Assembly: GCA_951812325.1 (NCBI GenBank) | Contig: OX638294.1 | Location: forward strand, 1,652,859 to 1,716,858 | Direction: 5' to 3' | DNA from: an uncultured Thermoanaerobaculia bacterium | Lineage (GTDB): Bacteria; Acidobacteriota; Thermoanaerobaculia; Multivoradales; Multivoraceae | DNA: 64,000 bases | Shown: piece by piece, positions 21,485-29,975 of the stretch | Numbering within the stretch: the stretch's first letter is position 1 | Layout of the letters: the number at the start of each line of letters is the position of its first letter | Translations under genes and position numbers: made by a program | The notes under the pieces: generated by a model | The model's input: the letters and a program-made list of their open reading frames with translations, nothing else | Databases searched by the model: none | Told to the model about the DNA's origin: nothing

Positions 21485-21574
21485 CCGTTCCCCGCACACG
21501 CGGGGATGAACCGTAGCCGCCGAAACCGCCTTCGGGCGGTCCGTGCCGTTCCCCGCACACGCGGGGATGAACCG
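21485..21574 (+). CRISPR. Orphan two-repeat type I-E-like mini-array
   Basis: Two identical 29-nt units (21485-21513 and 21546-21574) contain TTCCCCGCACACGCGGGGAT and end GAACCG, the canonical type I-E repeat. The single spacer (21514-21545) is exactly 32 nt, so the 61-nt period matches type I-E. No type I-E cas genes (cse1, cse2, cas5e, cas6e) are in the window. The sequence does not resemble the 36-nt type I-G repeat. Confidence 0.8.
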
Positions 21575-21623
21575 CCGGGGAACGCTTCCCGAAGGGAGAA
21601 GAAGGACCTGGTTGCTGTCAACC

Positions 21624-22196
21624 CTAAGCGGCTTCGGATGTGCCCCGCTCCCGGGCCACGATGGCTTCAAGGTGCGGAGGCGGTCTCCACAGGCATTCCA
21701 TGACGTAGCGCGGGTCCATCGGTTCACCGTTCCAGGCCGGTAGCGATTCCTCGCCGGTGATCAGGATGCCCGCATCCTTTAGGTTTTCGATCAACTCCCG
21801 GGTGGCGTCGTCGCCGACGGCCGGCGGCGCCGGGCTCCGTTCGAGCAGTAGCCCGCGCGGGTTGTAGAACCCCACGGCGCCGTGGTCGTCCATGCGCAGG
21901 CTGAAGCCGCCTTCGTGGAGCAGGCGGTGGTGTCGGCGGCAGAGCAGTACGAGGTTCGAGAGCTTCGTTTCGCCGCCGTCGGCCCAGTGCTCGATGTGGT
22001 GGGCGTCGCAGTGCTGCGAGGTGCAGCCGGGGAAGCGGCAGCCTTGGTCCCGGAGCTCGAGGGCGCGGCGGATGGGGGGCGGGATGGTCCGCGTCTTGCG
22101 GCCGACGCTCAGGATCTGCCCGGAACGGTGCCGCATGACGACCTTCCCGGCGTCGCAGGCGATGCGCCTGAGCCGTTTCAGCGGAAACGCGGACAT
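21624..22196 (-). pseudogene. Truncated DUF222/HNH endonuclease (13E12-like), C-terminal half
   Basis: From ATG 22196 the frame gives 190 residues with a clean HNH site: CRFPGCTSQHCDAHHIEHWA then LVLLCRRHHRLLHEGG. Full-length DUF222-HNH proteins are usually 400 residues or more, with a helical N-terminal domain that is missing here. The frame upstream loses likeness where the next gene ends at 22232, so a rearrangement has removed the 5' half. The nuclease motif itself is intact, so a shortened product could still be made. Such genes are often multicopy and mobile. Confidence 0.7.
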
Positions 22197-22231
22197 GCGA
22201 CTTGCCCACCCACGCGCCAACGGAGTTCGAC

Positions 22232-22987
22232 TCAGGGGAAGGCCCGGGGCCTGAAGTCCGCGTCGTTCACGATGCTGGCGCTGCTGCCCGTGGCCCGGAT
22301 CGCGAACAGACCCCGGCGCACTGCGTGCCGGACCACCGATTCGTCCGCCTCCAGGTACGCCACCGCGCCGTAGATCCGGTGGCCCGCGTAGGCCGGCAGC
22401 CACTCCTGGATTCGCGCCAGCTTCTCCTCAAAGCGCTTCACGTCCCGCGGTCTCAGCGTTGTCTTCACCTCGACTGCAACCGCCTCCGTGCCGTCCGCCG
22501 CCAGGATGTCCAGTTCGAAGTGCTCGCCGTTGCGGCGCGCCGCCAGTCTCTGCGTCGTCATCTCCACCGCCACGCCCCGTTGCTGCAGCAACGGCACCAG
22601 ATCGCCCGTCACCAGGCTCTCCATCAACCGGCCCCACTGCGAAGTGAACAACCCTTCCGCCTTCTTCAGCCGCCGGTCCGTCTCCTGCATGCGCCGGTCG
22701 AGGTCTCGCGACCGGTGGGCGGCCTCCTCCCGCTGGCGGGCGGCCTCCTCCCGCTGGCGGGCGGCCTCCTCCCGCTGGCGGGCAGCCTCCTCCCGCTCTT
22801 CCTTCATCCGCTCCTTCATCAGCTTTTCAAACGCGGCCGACTCGCGGGCCCGAACGGCGTCCTGCTCCGTCATCCGATCCAGCCAATCCGCCATCCGATC
22901 CAGCCGGTCTGTCGTCCGCTCCAGGATGTTCCAGATCCTCTGCGGTGCGGCCGCCGCCTCGCTGCCTGATTCGTTGCTGCTGGTCAT
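22232..22987 (-). CDS. Coiled-coil protein with C-terminal PD-(D/E)XK-like nuclease domain
   Basis: The product is 251 residues from ATG 22987, preceded by AGGGAGAG. Residues 20-115 are charged coiled coil containing three perfect seven-residue REEAARQ units, encoded by 21-bp direct repeats at about 22717-22799. The C-terminal domain has FELDILAADG then AVAVEVKTTL, the D and ExK residues of a restriction-nuclease-like fold, similar to DUF3782-type proteins. The role is unknown; such proteins are common next to mobile elements. Confidence 0.7.
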   Translation of the reverse strand: MTSSNESGSEAAAAPQRIWNILERTTDRLDRMADWLDRMTEQDAVRARESAAFEKLMKERMKEEREEAARQREEAARQREEAARQREEAAHRSRDLDRRMQETDRRLKKAEGLFTSQWGRLMESLVTGDLVPLLQQRGVAVEMTTQRLAARRNGEHFELDILAADGTEAVAVEVKTTLRPRDVKRFEEKLARIQEWLPAYAGHRIYGAVAYLEADESVVRHAVRRGLFAIRATGSSASIVNDADFRPRAFP

Positions 22988-23414
22988 CGTCTCTCTCCCT
23001 GTTCCAATTCCAGAAGCGGGCCGCGCCACGGCGCCCGCCGGTTGTGTGTCGTGTTGGCGCCCGGCGGCCCCTTCGGGCGCATGCCGAGCAGGGACACATC
23101 CTACCGGCCAGCAGGTCGCCCGAGCGCGCGATCCCGGACCTCTCGAACAGATAGACGGCGAAGGTGCGGCGATCGTCCTCTTCGCAACTGCTGCAACTGC
23201 TCACCGCCATTCCCGGAAGATCTGCCGCGGCCTGCATCTCGACTTGCATCCCGCCGTGGTCCGCAGTGAGAACCCGGCGGGATCCGCTCCTCTGCCGGTC
23301 TACCGACTACACGGGAACGCCGTCGAGTCCACGAAGGACGCCGCCCGCTTGCGGCGATCCGTCTTCACGTACCGGCAAGCACCGAGTAGCTGGGCAAACG
23401 GCAGTCAACCGCGA
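22988..23414 (-). other. Intergenic stretch without recognisable genes
   Basis: This 427-bp stretch holds no frame with convincing family likeness. A minus-strand frame across part of it is open but looks like chance coding in GC-rich DNA. There is a short inverted repeat near 23058-23078. The next gene upstream on this strand ends at 23415. Confidence 0.5.
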
Positions 23415-24479
23415 TCAGAACCGGTCCGCCTCCCAGAACGCGAAGCGCTCCGGGGGCAAACAACGGGCCAGCAAGTCTCCCCCGCCGGCCAGTCCGAGCC
23501 GGCCAGCGAGCGCGTCGTCATCCAGGCACCGGATCATCCACGTCGCCGGCGGCCGGGCGTCCGGAGGCAGCTCGTCCCAGGCGGGTCGGGTTTCGATTCG
23601 TGCGCCGGCAGCGGCAAAGGCCGCTTGAAGCGCCTCGTCGCGCACCAGAGGCAACCGGACCGACTGGACGCCGCGGCCGACCAACGCGGCTGCGACCAGG
23701 TCGCACAGGGCTGGCGCCGCATCCCGCTCGCGGCCCCACTCGAGGACGCGCAGGCGGCCGTCGAAGTCCGCGACGCGCAGGTAGGCCACTGCCCGAGTTC
23801 CGTCGTCGGCGATCCGGATGTCCTCGTCCGGCGTCCCGGCAAGTGCAAAGCTGGCCTGCCAGTCCTCCGCCGAGCTGCGCTGAACGATGCCGTCAAGCGG
23901 CTTGGCCCCGGCGCCTTCCACGTAAACGCCCCAGAGGCGTTGCAGGTCGCCGCGGTCGGTCGTCGGGGCGTAGCGGCGGGCGACGCTGACCGGGGGTTCG
24001 TGCGCGCTCGCGCGAGATCGACGCCGCGACCGCCAGCGAGCCGCGTCCGGCCAGTGCAGCGTGCGCCAGCCGCGCGACCACGGCCGGTAGCCGTACCGCC
24101 CGTACCACTTGAGCCGCTCGGCGAGCAGGCAGGAGAGAACCATTCCCCTCTCCCGCATCGCGTCGATCGTCCGTTCGAGGAGCGCTCCCGCAACTCCTCG
24201 CCGCCGCGAGTCAGGCCGGGTGAAGACGCTCCCGATGCCGCCCATCGGCAGCACGTGACCACCGACCCGTACCCGGCGCACAAAGATCTGGATGCACGAG
24301 ACCAGTTCGCCGCCCTGTTCCGCGACCCACACGTTGCGCGGCTCGAACGCCGGGTCAAGTTCGATGTAGCGGCGGAAGAAGTCCCGGCCACTCTGGCCGT
24401 CGGGGAACGGCCAGCCGTCCAGGAGGTCAAGCACCGCCTCGATCTCGTCGACGCGGAGGGTTCGGAGTCGTGGGTCCAC
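23415..24479 (-). CDS. GNAT N-acetyltransferase, two-domain Eis-like type
   Basis: The product is about 354 residues. The N-terminal GNAT domain has VFTRPDSRRRGVAGALLERT, the R/Q-x-x-G-x-G/A acetyl-CoA loop, followed by GMVLSCLLAERLKWYGRYGY, typical of Eis-like enzymes. A second, weaker domain follows. The start is uncertain: the frame opens at 24608 but the coding-like part begins around GTG 24479. Eis-like proteins acetylate small amines or antibiotics; the substrate here is unknown. Confidence 0.7.
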   Translation of the reverse strand: MDPRLRTLRVDEIEAVLDLLDGWPFPDGQSGRDFFRRYIELDPAFEPRNVWVAEQGGELVSCIQIFVRRVRVGGHVLPMGGIGSVFTRPDSRRRGVAGALLERTIDAMRERGMVLSCLLAERLKWYGRYGYRPWSRGWRTLHWPDAARWRSRRRSRASAHEPPVSVARRYAPTTDRGDLQRLWGVYVEGAGAKPLDGIVQRSSAEDWQASFALAGTPDEDIRIADDGTRAVAYLRVADFDGRLRVLEWGRERDAAPALCDLVAAALVGRGVQSVRLPLVRDEALQAAFAAAGARIETRPAWDELPPDARPPATWMIRCLDDDALAGRLGLAGGGDLLARCLPPERFAFWEADRF

Positions 24480-24708
24480 GTTGATCGCGACTCTGCCATG
24501 CGAGATGCCCTGCCTGCAGTGTTTTCCAATAGAGAAATGAGCGTGTAGCGGCGACGGCAGAGAGGCTTCGATCCCACCCGACTCACGCTCACCTCTCGCT
24601 GGACTCACGCTCCCCGTTCACGCTCACTCGCTGGACAGCTCTCCTGCTTGACGGCAGAGTCGGACTTAGCCAGACTTAGCCAGGCCGTAACTCTGGAGGG
24701 GAGAACGG

Positions 24709-24963
24709 ATGCAGGTGAACATGCACGAAGCGAAATCACAACTCTCGCGCCTGGGCAAGCTGGCCTGGGAAGGCGAGGAGGTCGTCATCGCGAAGGCGGG
24801 AGAGCCGTACCTGCGGCTCGAGCCCTATCGCGAGAAGAAACCGGAACCCCGCAAGCTGGGCGGTCTGGAGGGAATGATCCGGATGGCGCCGGACTTCGAC
24901 GAGCCGGACGAGGAACTCTTCGAAGAGCTGATGAACTCGAAGATCTTCCCGGACGAGACCTGA
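24709..24963 (+). CDS. Phd/YefM-type antitoxin
   Basis: The product is 84 residues, with GGAGGGGAG as the ribosome site before ATG 24709. It starts QVNMHEAKSQLSRLGKLAWE and continues VVIAKAGEPYLRLEPY, the Phd/YefM DNA-binding fold. The acidic C-terminal tail (DEPDEELFEELMNSKIF) is the usual toxin-wrapping segment. It is 2 bp upstream of the PIN toxin gene, so the pair is an operon that should repress its own promoter. Confidence 0.9.
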   Translation: MQVNMHEAKSQLSRLGKLAWEGEEVVIAKAGEPYLRLEPYREKKPEPRKLGGLEGMIRMAPDFDEPDEELFEELMNSKIFPDET

Positions 24964-24965
24964 GG

Positions 24966-25346
24966 GTGGACCGTCTGCTGCTCGATACGCACGCGTTCCT
25001 GTGGTGCTTGTCCGATGCCGGCAGACTGAGGGCGGCCTCGCGCAGCGCGATCGAAGATCCTCGAAACGAGATCTTCGTCAGCGCGATCACAGCCTGGGAG
25101 ATCACGGTCAAGCAACTGAAAGGGAAGATGGAAGCGCCCGACAACCTGGCGGCGTGGGTCGACGAGAAGGGCTTCACCCACCTGCCGCTCTCGTTCCACC
25201 ACGCCGAACTGGCAGCGCGCTTGCCGCGGTACCACAAGGACCCGTTCGACCGGTTTCTGATCGCCCAGGCCCAGGCCGAAGGGCTCGCGGTCGTCACTCG
25301 CGACACGCACTTCCCGCTCTACGGGGTCCGGACCGTGCGCGCCTGA
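24966..25346 (+). CDS. VapC-type PIN-domain toxin
   Basis: The product is 126 residues from GTG 24966. It has LLLDTHAFLW (first PIN aspartate), ITAWEITVKQLKGK (acidic residue), KDPFDRFLIAQAQ and VTRDTHF, completing the four-acid metal site. PIN toxins are RNases, often cutting tRNA or rRNA. The cognate antitoxin is directly upstream. Its size is normal and all catalytic acids are present. Confidence 0.9.
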   Translation: MDRLLLDTHAFLWCLSDAGRLRAASRSAIEDPRNEIFVSAITAWEITVKQLKGKMEAPDNLAAWVDEKGFTHLPLSFHHAELAARLPRYHKDPFDRFLIAQAQAEGLAVVTRDTHFPLYGVRTVRA

Positions 25347-25499
25347 AGCCGAGCCGGCTGCGTCTTCCTCGTGCGGGTCGCGCTTGCGCGCTGGCGGCCG
25401 GCCCCCGGAGCGGCGGCGCCGCACGCGGGTTCGGATCCGGGCCGCCTACGGTGCGCAGCAACGCCTGGCCCGGCGCGGCGCGGCGCTAGGCTTCCCGAC

Positions 25500-27572
25500 G
25501 TGAACTTGCGCGCAGCCTCACTCACGGCCTTCCTTCTCTGGCCGCTCGCCCTGACGGCCCAGACCGACTTGCCAATCCGCGTCGAGCCGTTCCGCCAGCA
25601 GGTCGCGGAGTACGGGCCAGCAACCGACGACATCGAGGCGGATACGGCAGCGCCATCCTTCTCCCGCACCGTTGACGCCCCCGGCGAAGTCCGCGACGTC
25701 GTCACCGATGCCGCCATCCGAATCGCGGTCGCCTCGTCCACAGGCGTCTACCTGCGAGACGGCGGCGAGACGGACTGGAGGCGCCTGTTGCCGCGCGATG
25801 GCGACCGGAGCTGGGCGCCGGTCGACGTCCGCGCCGTGGATTTCGACTACGACGGCAGGCTGTGGTTCGCCTCGCCCCAGGGCCTCGGCTCTCTCGACGA
25901 GACCACCGGCGTCTGGCGCCTCTACGACCGGTCCGACGGCCTGCCCTGGAACGACTTCACGGACCTGGCCTCGGCGTCGGACGGCTCGATCTGGGCGGGT
26001 ACGACGCGCGGACTGGTGCGCCTGATCCCCGGCGCTGCGCCGGACGACCCGCCGCGCTGGCAGTACCGGCAGGGGCGGCGCTGGCTGCCCCATGACCACG
26101 TGCTCGAAGTCCGGGTCGACCGGGACGGGGCGGTGCGGGTCGAGACCGCCGCGGGCCCCGGCGCGATCCACCTGCGCCCGATGACCCTGCGGAAAAAGGC
26201 GGAGCGTTTTCTTGAGGCGATCGACCGCTTCCACCGGCGAACGCCCTACGGCTACGTCTTGGGCGTGACCCTGGAACAGCCGGGCGACACGTCGGCGTTC
26301 CGCCAATCCGACAGCGACAACGACGGCCTCTGGACCTCGATGTACGGCGCCGCCGAGTGCCTGCGCTGGGCCGTCACCGGCCAACCGGAAGCGCGCGAGA
26401 ACGCACGCAAGGCGTTCGAGGCGCTGCGCTTCCTGCAACTCGTGACCCAAGGCGGAACGCCGCCGGCCGAGCCGGGCTTCGTTGCCCGCACGATCCTGCC
26501 GGCCGACGGTCCCGATCCGAACGCTGGCCGGCTCGAGCACGATCGCCGGATGCGGGAGGAGAGGGACGGGCTGTGGAAGGTGATCGACCCCCGCTGGCCC
26601 ACGAGCGCCGACGGCCAGTGGTACTGGAAGAGCGACACGAGTTCCGACGAACTGGACGGCCACTTCTTCTTCTACGCCCTCTACTACGACCTGGTCACCG
26701 AGAGCGACCCCGAACGCGCCGAGGTCCGCGAAACCGCGCTCGCGATCGTCGACCATCTGATCGACCACGGCGGCGCCCTCGTCGACCACGACGGGCGACG
26801 AACCCGCTGGGCGGTGTTCGGCCCCGAGCAACTGAACGACGACCAGGAATGGTGGGAGGAACGCGGGCTGAACTCGTTGTCCTACCTGACCTACCTGCGG
26901 ATCGCCGAGCACATGAGCGGAGCCGACGGCGGGCAGCGCTACGCGGAGGCCGCCCGGACCCTCCTCAACGACCACGCCTACCTGGCCAACCTGCGCAACC
27001 CCAAGGTCCAGAGCGGCCCCGGCACCGGCAACCAGTCGGACGACGAGATGGCGTTGATGAACTTCTACCACCTGCTGAAGTACGAGCGGGACGAGGCGGT
27101 GCGGAGCGTCGTCGCCCATTCCCTGCGCCAGTACTGGAAGGTCCTGCGGCCGGAGCGGAACCCGCTGTTCGACTTCATCCACGCCGCCGCGATCGACGGC
27201 GCCGGCTACCGCGACGCCTTCGACGACGAGACGTACAGCCGCGCCGACCACCCGCTCCACGACGCGGTGGAAAGCCTCGTCCTCTACCCGCTTGACCGGC
27301 TTGACTGGGCGCTGTCGAACAGCCACCGGCTCGACGTCGCGCTGCTGCGCGGGCAGGACGAGCGGCGCGGCGTTCGCGGCCACCTGCCGGACGGCCGTGC
27401 GCTGCCGATCGACGAGCGTTTCGTCAACCACTGGAATCACGATCCCTGGCGGCTCGACCACGACGGCCAGGGCCGCTACCTCGCCGACGGCGCGAGCTTC
27501 CTCCTGCCGTACTACCTCGGCCTCTACCACGAGCTGATCGAGGAAACGCCGCCGGACGCGCCAGCGCAATGA
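25500..27572 (+). CDS. Secreted protein with propeller-type N-terminus and helical sugar-enzyme-like C-terminus
   Basis: The product is about 690 residues from GTG 25500, with a signal peptide LTAFLLWPLALTAQT. Residues 60-220 contain WFASPQGLGSLDETTGVWR and SIWAGTTRGLVRL, repeats like the two-component-regulator propeller (WAGT.RGL). The C-terminal 450 residues are helix-rich with many tryptophans and acidic residues, as in alpha/alpha-toroid glycan enzymes, but I recognise no catalytic motif. It precedes a symporter gene by 78 bp, suggesting a binding/cleavage-plus-uptake unit. Confidence 0.6.
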   Translation: MNLRAASLTAFLLWPLALTAQTDLPIRVEPFRQQVAEYGPATDDIEADTAAPSFSRTVDAPGEVRDVVTDAAIRIAVASSTGVYLRDGGETDWRRLLPRDGDRSWAPVDVRAVDFDYDGRLWFASPQGLGSLDETTGVWRLYDRSDGLPWNDFTDLASASDGSIWAGTTRGLVRLIPGAAPDDPPRWQYRQGRRWLPHDHVLEVRVDRDGAVRVETAAGPGAIHLRPMTLRKKAERFLEAIDRFHRRTPYGYVLGVTLEQPGDTSAFRQSDSDNDGLWTSMYGAAECLRWAVTGQPEARENARKAFEALRFLQLVTQGGTPPAEPGFVARTILPADGPDPNAGRLEHDRRMREERDGLWKVIDPRWPTSADGQWYWKSDTSSDELDGHFFFYALYYDLVTESDPERAEVRETALAIVDHLIDHGGALVDHDGRRTRWAVFGPEQLNDDQEWWEERGLNSLSYLTYLRIAEHMSGADGGQRYAEAARTLLNDHAYLANLRNPKVQSGPGTGNQSDDEMALMNFYHLLKYERDEAVRSVVAHSLRQYWKVLRPERNPLFDFIHAAAIDGAGYRDAFDDETYSRADHPLHDAVESLVLYPLDRLDWALSNSHRLDVALLRGQDERRGVRGHLPDGRALPIDERFVNHWNHDPWRLDHDGQGRYLADGASFLLPYYLGLYHELIEETPPDAPAQ

Positions 27573-27650
27573 ACGCGACATCGAGGTGAGTCTCAGGCAG
27601 ATCAGGACCGCGACGGCACTCGGCGCGGCCGCCGTGGAGGGCGGCGCGCC

Positions 27651-29303
27651 ATGAACTGGAGCCTCTCCGGGCTCGACGCCGCGATCGTCCTCGTCTACCT
27701 GGCGGGCATCCTGGTCATCGGCACCACGTTCAGCCGCTACGTGAAGACCAGCGGCGACTTCCTGCTCGCCGGGCGCGCCCTGCCGTTCTGGGCCATCGGC
27801 ATGTCGATCGTGGTCAGCGACATCGGCGCCACGGACTTCATCGCCGTCGCCGGCGGGACGTACCGCTACGGTCTCGCCCAGGCCAACTTCGACTGGCTGG
27901 GCTCGATGCCGGCGCTGCTGATCGCCGCCTTCCTCATCGTGCCGTTCTACTGGCGAAGCGGCGTCTACACCGTGCCCGAGTTCCTGGGCCGGCGCTACGG
28001 CAGCGGCGTGCGCAGCTTCCTCGCCCTGGCCTGGGGCCTGATCCTGGTGCTCAACCTGGGAATCATGATCCACGCCACGGCGCTGCTCATGCGCACGGTG
28101 CTGGGCTGGGATCCGCAACTCTCGATCTGGATCACGACCGGCATCGTCGGCATCTACACGATCAGCGGCGGTCTGGCGGCCGTCGTGATGACCGACGTGC
28201 TTCAGCTCATCATCATGTTCGTCGGCGGCGCCGCCCTGGTGGCGCGGGCGCTCTACGAGGTCGGAGGGCTGGCCGGGCTGCGGGACGGCGTCCTGAACCA
28301 GGGCCCGGCGTACGCGGACCACTTCTCGCTCTACCTGCCCCATGACACGGCGACGCCCTTCCCCTGGACCGGCATCGTCCTGGGCCTCGGCATCGTCCTC
28401 TCCGTCGCCTACTACACCGGCAATCAGACGATCGTGCAGCGGGCGCTCGGGGCGCGCAGCGAGTGGGACGCGAAGGCCGGCGTGCTGCTGGCCGGCTTCC
28501 TCAAGCTGTTCATCCCGCTGCTCGTCGCGTTGCCGGGGCTGGCCGCGATCCTGATCGTCCCCGACCTTCAGAACGCCGACGAGGCGGTGCCGAGCCTGAT
28601 CGCCCGGTTGCTGCCGCCGGGACTGCGCGGCCTGATGTTCGCGGCCTTCCTCGCCGCTCTCATGTCGAGCGTCGACTCGAACCTGAACTCGGCGGCGACC
28701 CTCTGGAGCCGCGACCTGCTCGGGCGTGTCCGGCGGCGGTGGCGCCGGCGCGACCTCAAGACCGCGGCCGAACCCGGGTCGCGCGAAACCGCGCCACCCG
28801 CGGACCAGTCCGAACGCTCGTCATCGAGCGTTCGCAGTGAACTCCGGTTCGCGCGCATCCTGTCCGCCGTGCTGCTGATCGCGGCCGCCTTGATCGCACC
28901 CGAGATCGAGCAGCGCTTCAGCAACATCTACAACGCGATCCAGACCGTCTTCTCCCTGATCCAGGGGCCGACCCTCGCGGTACTCCTGCTCGGAGTGCTG
29001 TGGCGCGGCGCGAACCGCTACGGCGGCGCCACGGGCCTCGTCGCCGGCGTCGGCTTGTGCCTGCTGCTCAATTCTCCCGCGATGGAGGGACTCTTCCCGT
29101 CCGAGGAGCCATTCCTCTTCGTCGCCTGGTGGTCCTTCGCGTTCACCCTCGCCGTGACCTGGATCGTCAGCCGGCTGACGCCGCCCGAACCGCCGGAGCG
29201 TCTGCGCGGGCTGGTCTGGGGCGAGGTGCGAAACGACGAGGCGGTGCAAGCCGCGCTGCGGAGTCGGGTCGCCCGCCTGCAGGACACAAGCGTGGCGCGA
29301 TGA
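27651..29303 (+). CDS. Sodium:solute symporter (SSS family)
   Basis: The product is 550 residues with about 14 membrane segments. SGDFLLAGRALPFWAIGMSI and VVSDIGATDFIAVAGG are SSS-family sodium-site regions, and LAALMSSVDSNLNSAATLW matches the conserved TM8-9 segment. A hydrophilic loop around residues 372-395 (PGSRETAPPADQSERSSSSV) is encoded by a copy of the dispersed hairpin element (28770-28834), so this loop looks like a later insertion. The stop overlaps the next ATG (ATGA). The substrate is unknown. Confidence 0.88.
   Translation: MNWSLSGLDAAIVLVYLAGILVIGTTFSRYVKTSGDFLLAGRALPFWAIGMSIVVSDIGATDFIAVAGGTYRYGLAQANFDWLGSMPALLIAAFLIVPFYWRSGVYTVPEFLGRRYGSGVRSFLALAWGLILVLNLGIMIHATALLMRTVLGWDPQLSIWITTGIVGIYTISGGLAAVVMTDVLQLIIMFVGGAALVARALYEVGGLAGLRDGVLNQGPAYADHFSLYLPHDTATPFPWTGIVLGLGIVLSVAYYTGNQTIVQRALGARSEWDAKAGVLLAGFLKLFIPLLVALPGLAAILIVPDLQNADEAVPSLIARLLPPGLRGLMFAAFLAALMSSVDSNLNSAATLWSRDLLGRVRRRWRRRDLKTAAEPGSRETAPPADQSERSSSSVRSELRFARILSAVLLIAAALIAPEIEQRFSNIYNAIQTVFSLIQGPTLAVLLLGVLWRGANRYGGATGLVAGVGLCLLLNSPAMEGLFPSEEPFLFVAWWSFAFTLAVTWIVSRLTPPEPPERLRGLVWGEVRNDEAVQAALRSRVARLQDTSVAR
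28770..28834 (+). repeat. Dispersed hairpin element, copy 2, inside the symporter gene
   Basis: The copy aligns with copies 1 and 3 through GAACCCGGGTCGCGCG, GCGCCACCCG and GGACCAGTCCG. It ends in a hairpin (28811-28834) with a different stem, CGAACGCTCG / CGAGCGTTCG, around the same TCAT loop. The stem is still perfectly paired, so base changes occurred on both arms. The reading frame of the host gene stays open through it. Confidence 0.75.
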
Positions 29304-29539
29304 GAACGATCCTCGAGTTCGTCCTTGGACCGATCGACTCCGCGATGGGGGCGCTGCCGCTCCGGAGCGCGCGGGTCGCCGTCGCCCTGCTGCTCATCCT
29401 GCCGGCGGCCGCCGTCTGGCGGCTCAGCCGCGACTGGGTGTTCCGCGGCGCGCCCGACGGCGCCCGCTGGCGCGATCTGAGAATCTGGGCCGCCCTGTTC
29501 ATTGTCCCCTACCTCGTGATCTACCTCCTGCTGGCCTAG
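29300..29539 (+). CDS. Small membrane protein, two predicted membrane segments
   Basis: The product is 79 residues and starts at the ATG overlapping the symporter stop (ATGA). Segments VAVALLLILPAAAVWRL and IWAALFIVPYLVIYLLLA are probable membrane helices joined by a short charged loop. The overlap suggests a partner or accessory role for the symporter. No family is recognised. Confidence 0.7.
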   Translation: MRTILEFVLGPIDSAMGALPLRSARVAVALLLILPAAAVWRLSRDWVFRGAPDGARWRDLRIWAALFIVPYLVIYLLLA

Positions 29540-29564
29540 CAGCTAAACAGACAAGCCCGTGCAA

Positions 29565-29718
29565 CGCGATGACTTCCGACCACGCCAAACCGCGACACGC
29601 GGCAAGAGACGGCAATCCGCCGACGGTCTCCTGCCTGCCACGCGATGACTTCTGACCACGCCAACCGCGACACGCGACAGGGACGGCAATCCGCCGACGG
29701 TCTCCTGCGTCCAACGCG
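29565..29718 (+). repeat. Tandem repeat of about 75 bp containing copies of the next gene's start
   Basis: Two imperfect units (29565-29640 and 29641-29714) precede the gene at 29719. Each begins CGCGATGACTTC or similar and contains GACGGCAATCCGCCGACGGT. The ATG and first codons (Met-Thr-Ser-Asp-His) of the following gene therefore occur three times, at 29569, 29645 and 29719. Only the third leads into a full gene; the first two frames stop within about 30 codons. Confidence 0.8.
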
Positions 29719-29937
29719 ATGACCTCTGACCACAACAAGCGCGACCGCTCCACCGCCCGCATCCTCGGCGTGTTCCTGGCCGTGCTGTCGATACCGGTTC
29801 TCGTCGGGGGCTTCTCGGCTGCCCTGACGATCGACCTCGCTCTCGGGACCGCCGCAGGCGCGGCGCTGTTGCTCGCGGCCGCCGTGCTCATGTTCTACGG
29901 CAGCCGCGGGCGCCCGAAACAGTCGAGGAAGCGCTGA
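29719..29937 (+). CDS. Small membrane protein, two predicted membrane segments
   Basis: The product is 72 residues. After a charged start (MTSDHNKRDRS) come ILGVFLAVLSIPVLVGGF and GTAAGAALLLAAAVLMFYG, two membrane helices, and a basic tail (RGRPKQSRKR). No family is recognised. Two extra copies of its 5' end lie just upstream, which leaves the true start open among three equivalent ATG codons, although only this one gives the full product. Confidence 0.65.
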   Translation: MTSDHNKRDRSTARILGVFLAVLSIPVLVGGFSAALTIDLALGTAAGAALLLAAAVLMFYGSRGRPKQSRKR

Positions 29938-29975
29938 CCGAGCCGCCCCGGCCGGGCCGGGCCATCGCGCCGAAG

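Noticed and set aside
21485..21574. Reading the two 29-nt repeats as a REP palindrome pair
   Set aside because: The exact 29-nt identity, 32-nt spacing and GATGAACCG end fit type I-E CRISPR better than a REP pair.
21326..21727. Open frames across the I-E mini-array with peptides such as FIPACAGNG
   Set aside because: These are well-known false genes made by type I-E repeats; they are not supported by any other feature.
22827..23249. Minus-strand frame with a cysteine-rich start
   Set aside because: It overlaps the 5' part of the coiled-coil nuclease gene in another frame and has no recognisable domain.
25518..28343. Very long (941-codon) minus-strand open frame
   Set aside because: It is antisense to the secreted propeller gene and the symporter, with low-complexity Arg/Val/Gly/Asp-rich sequence and no motif.
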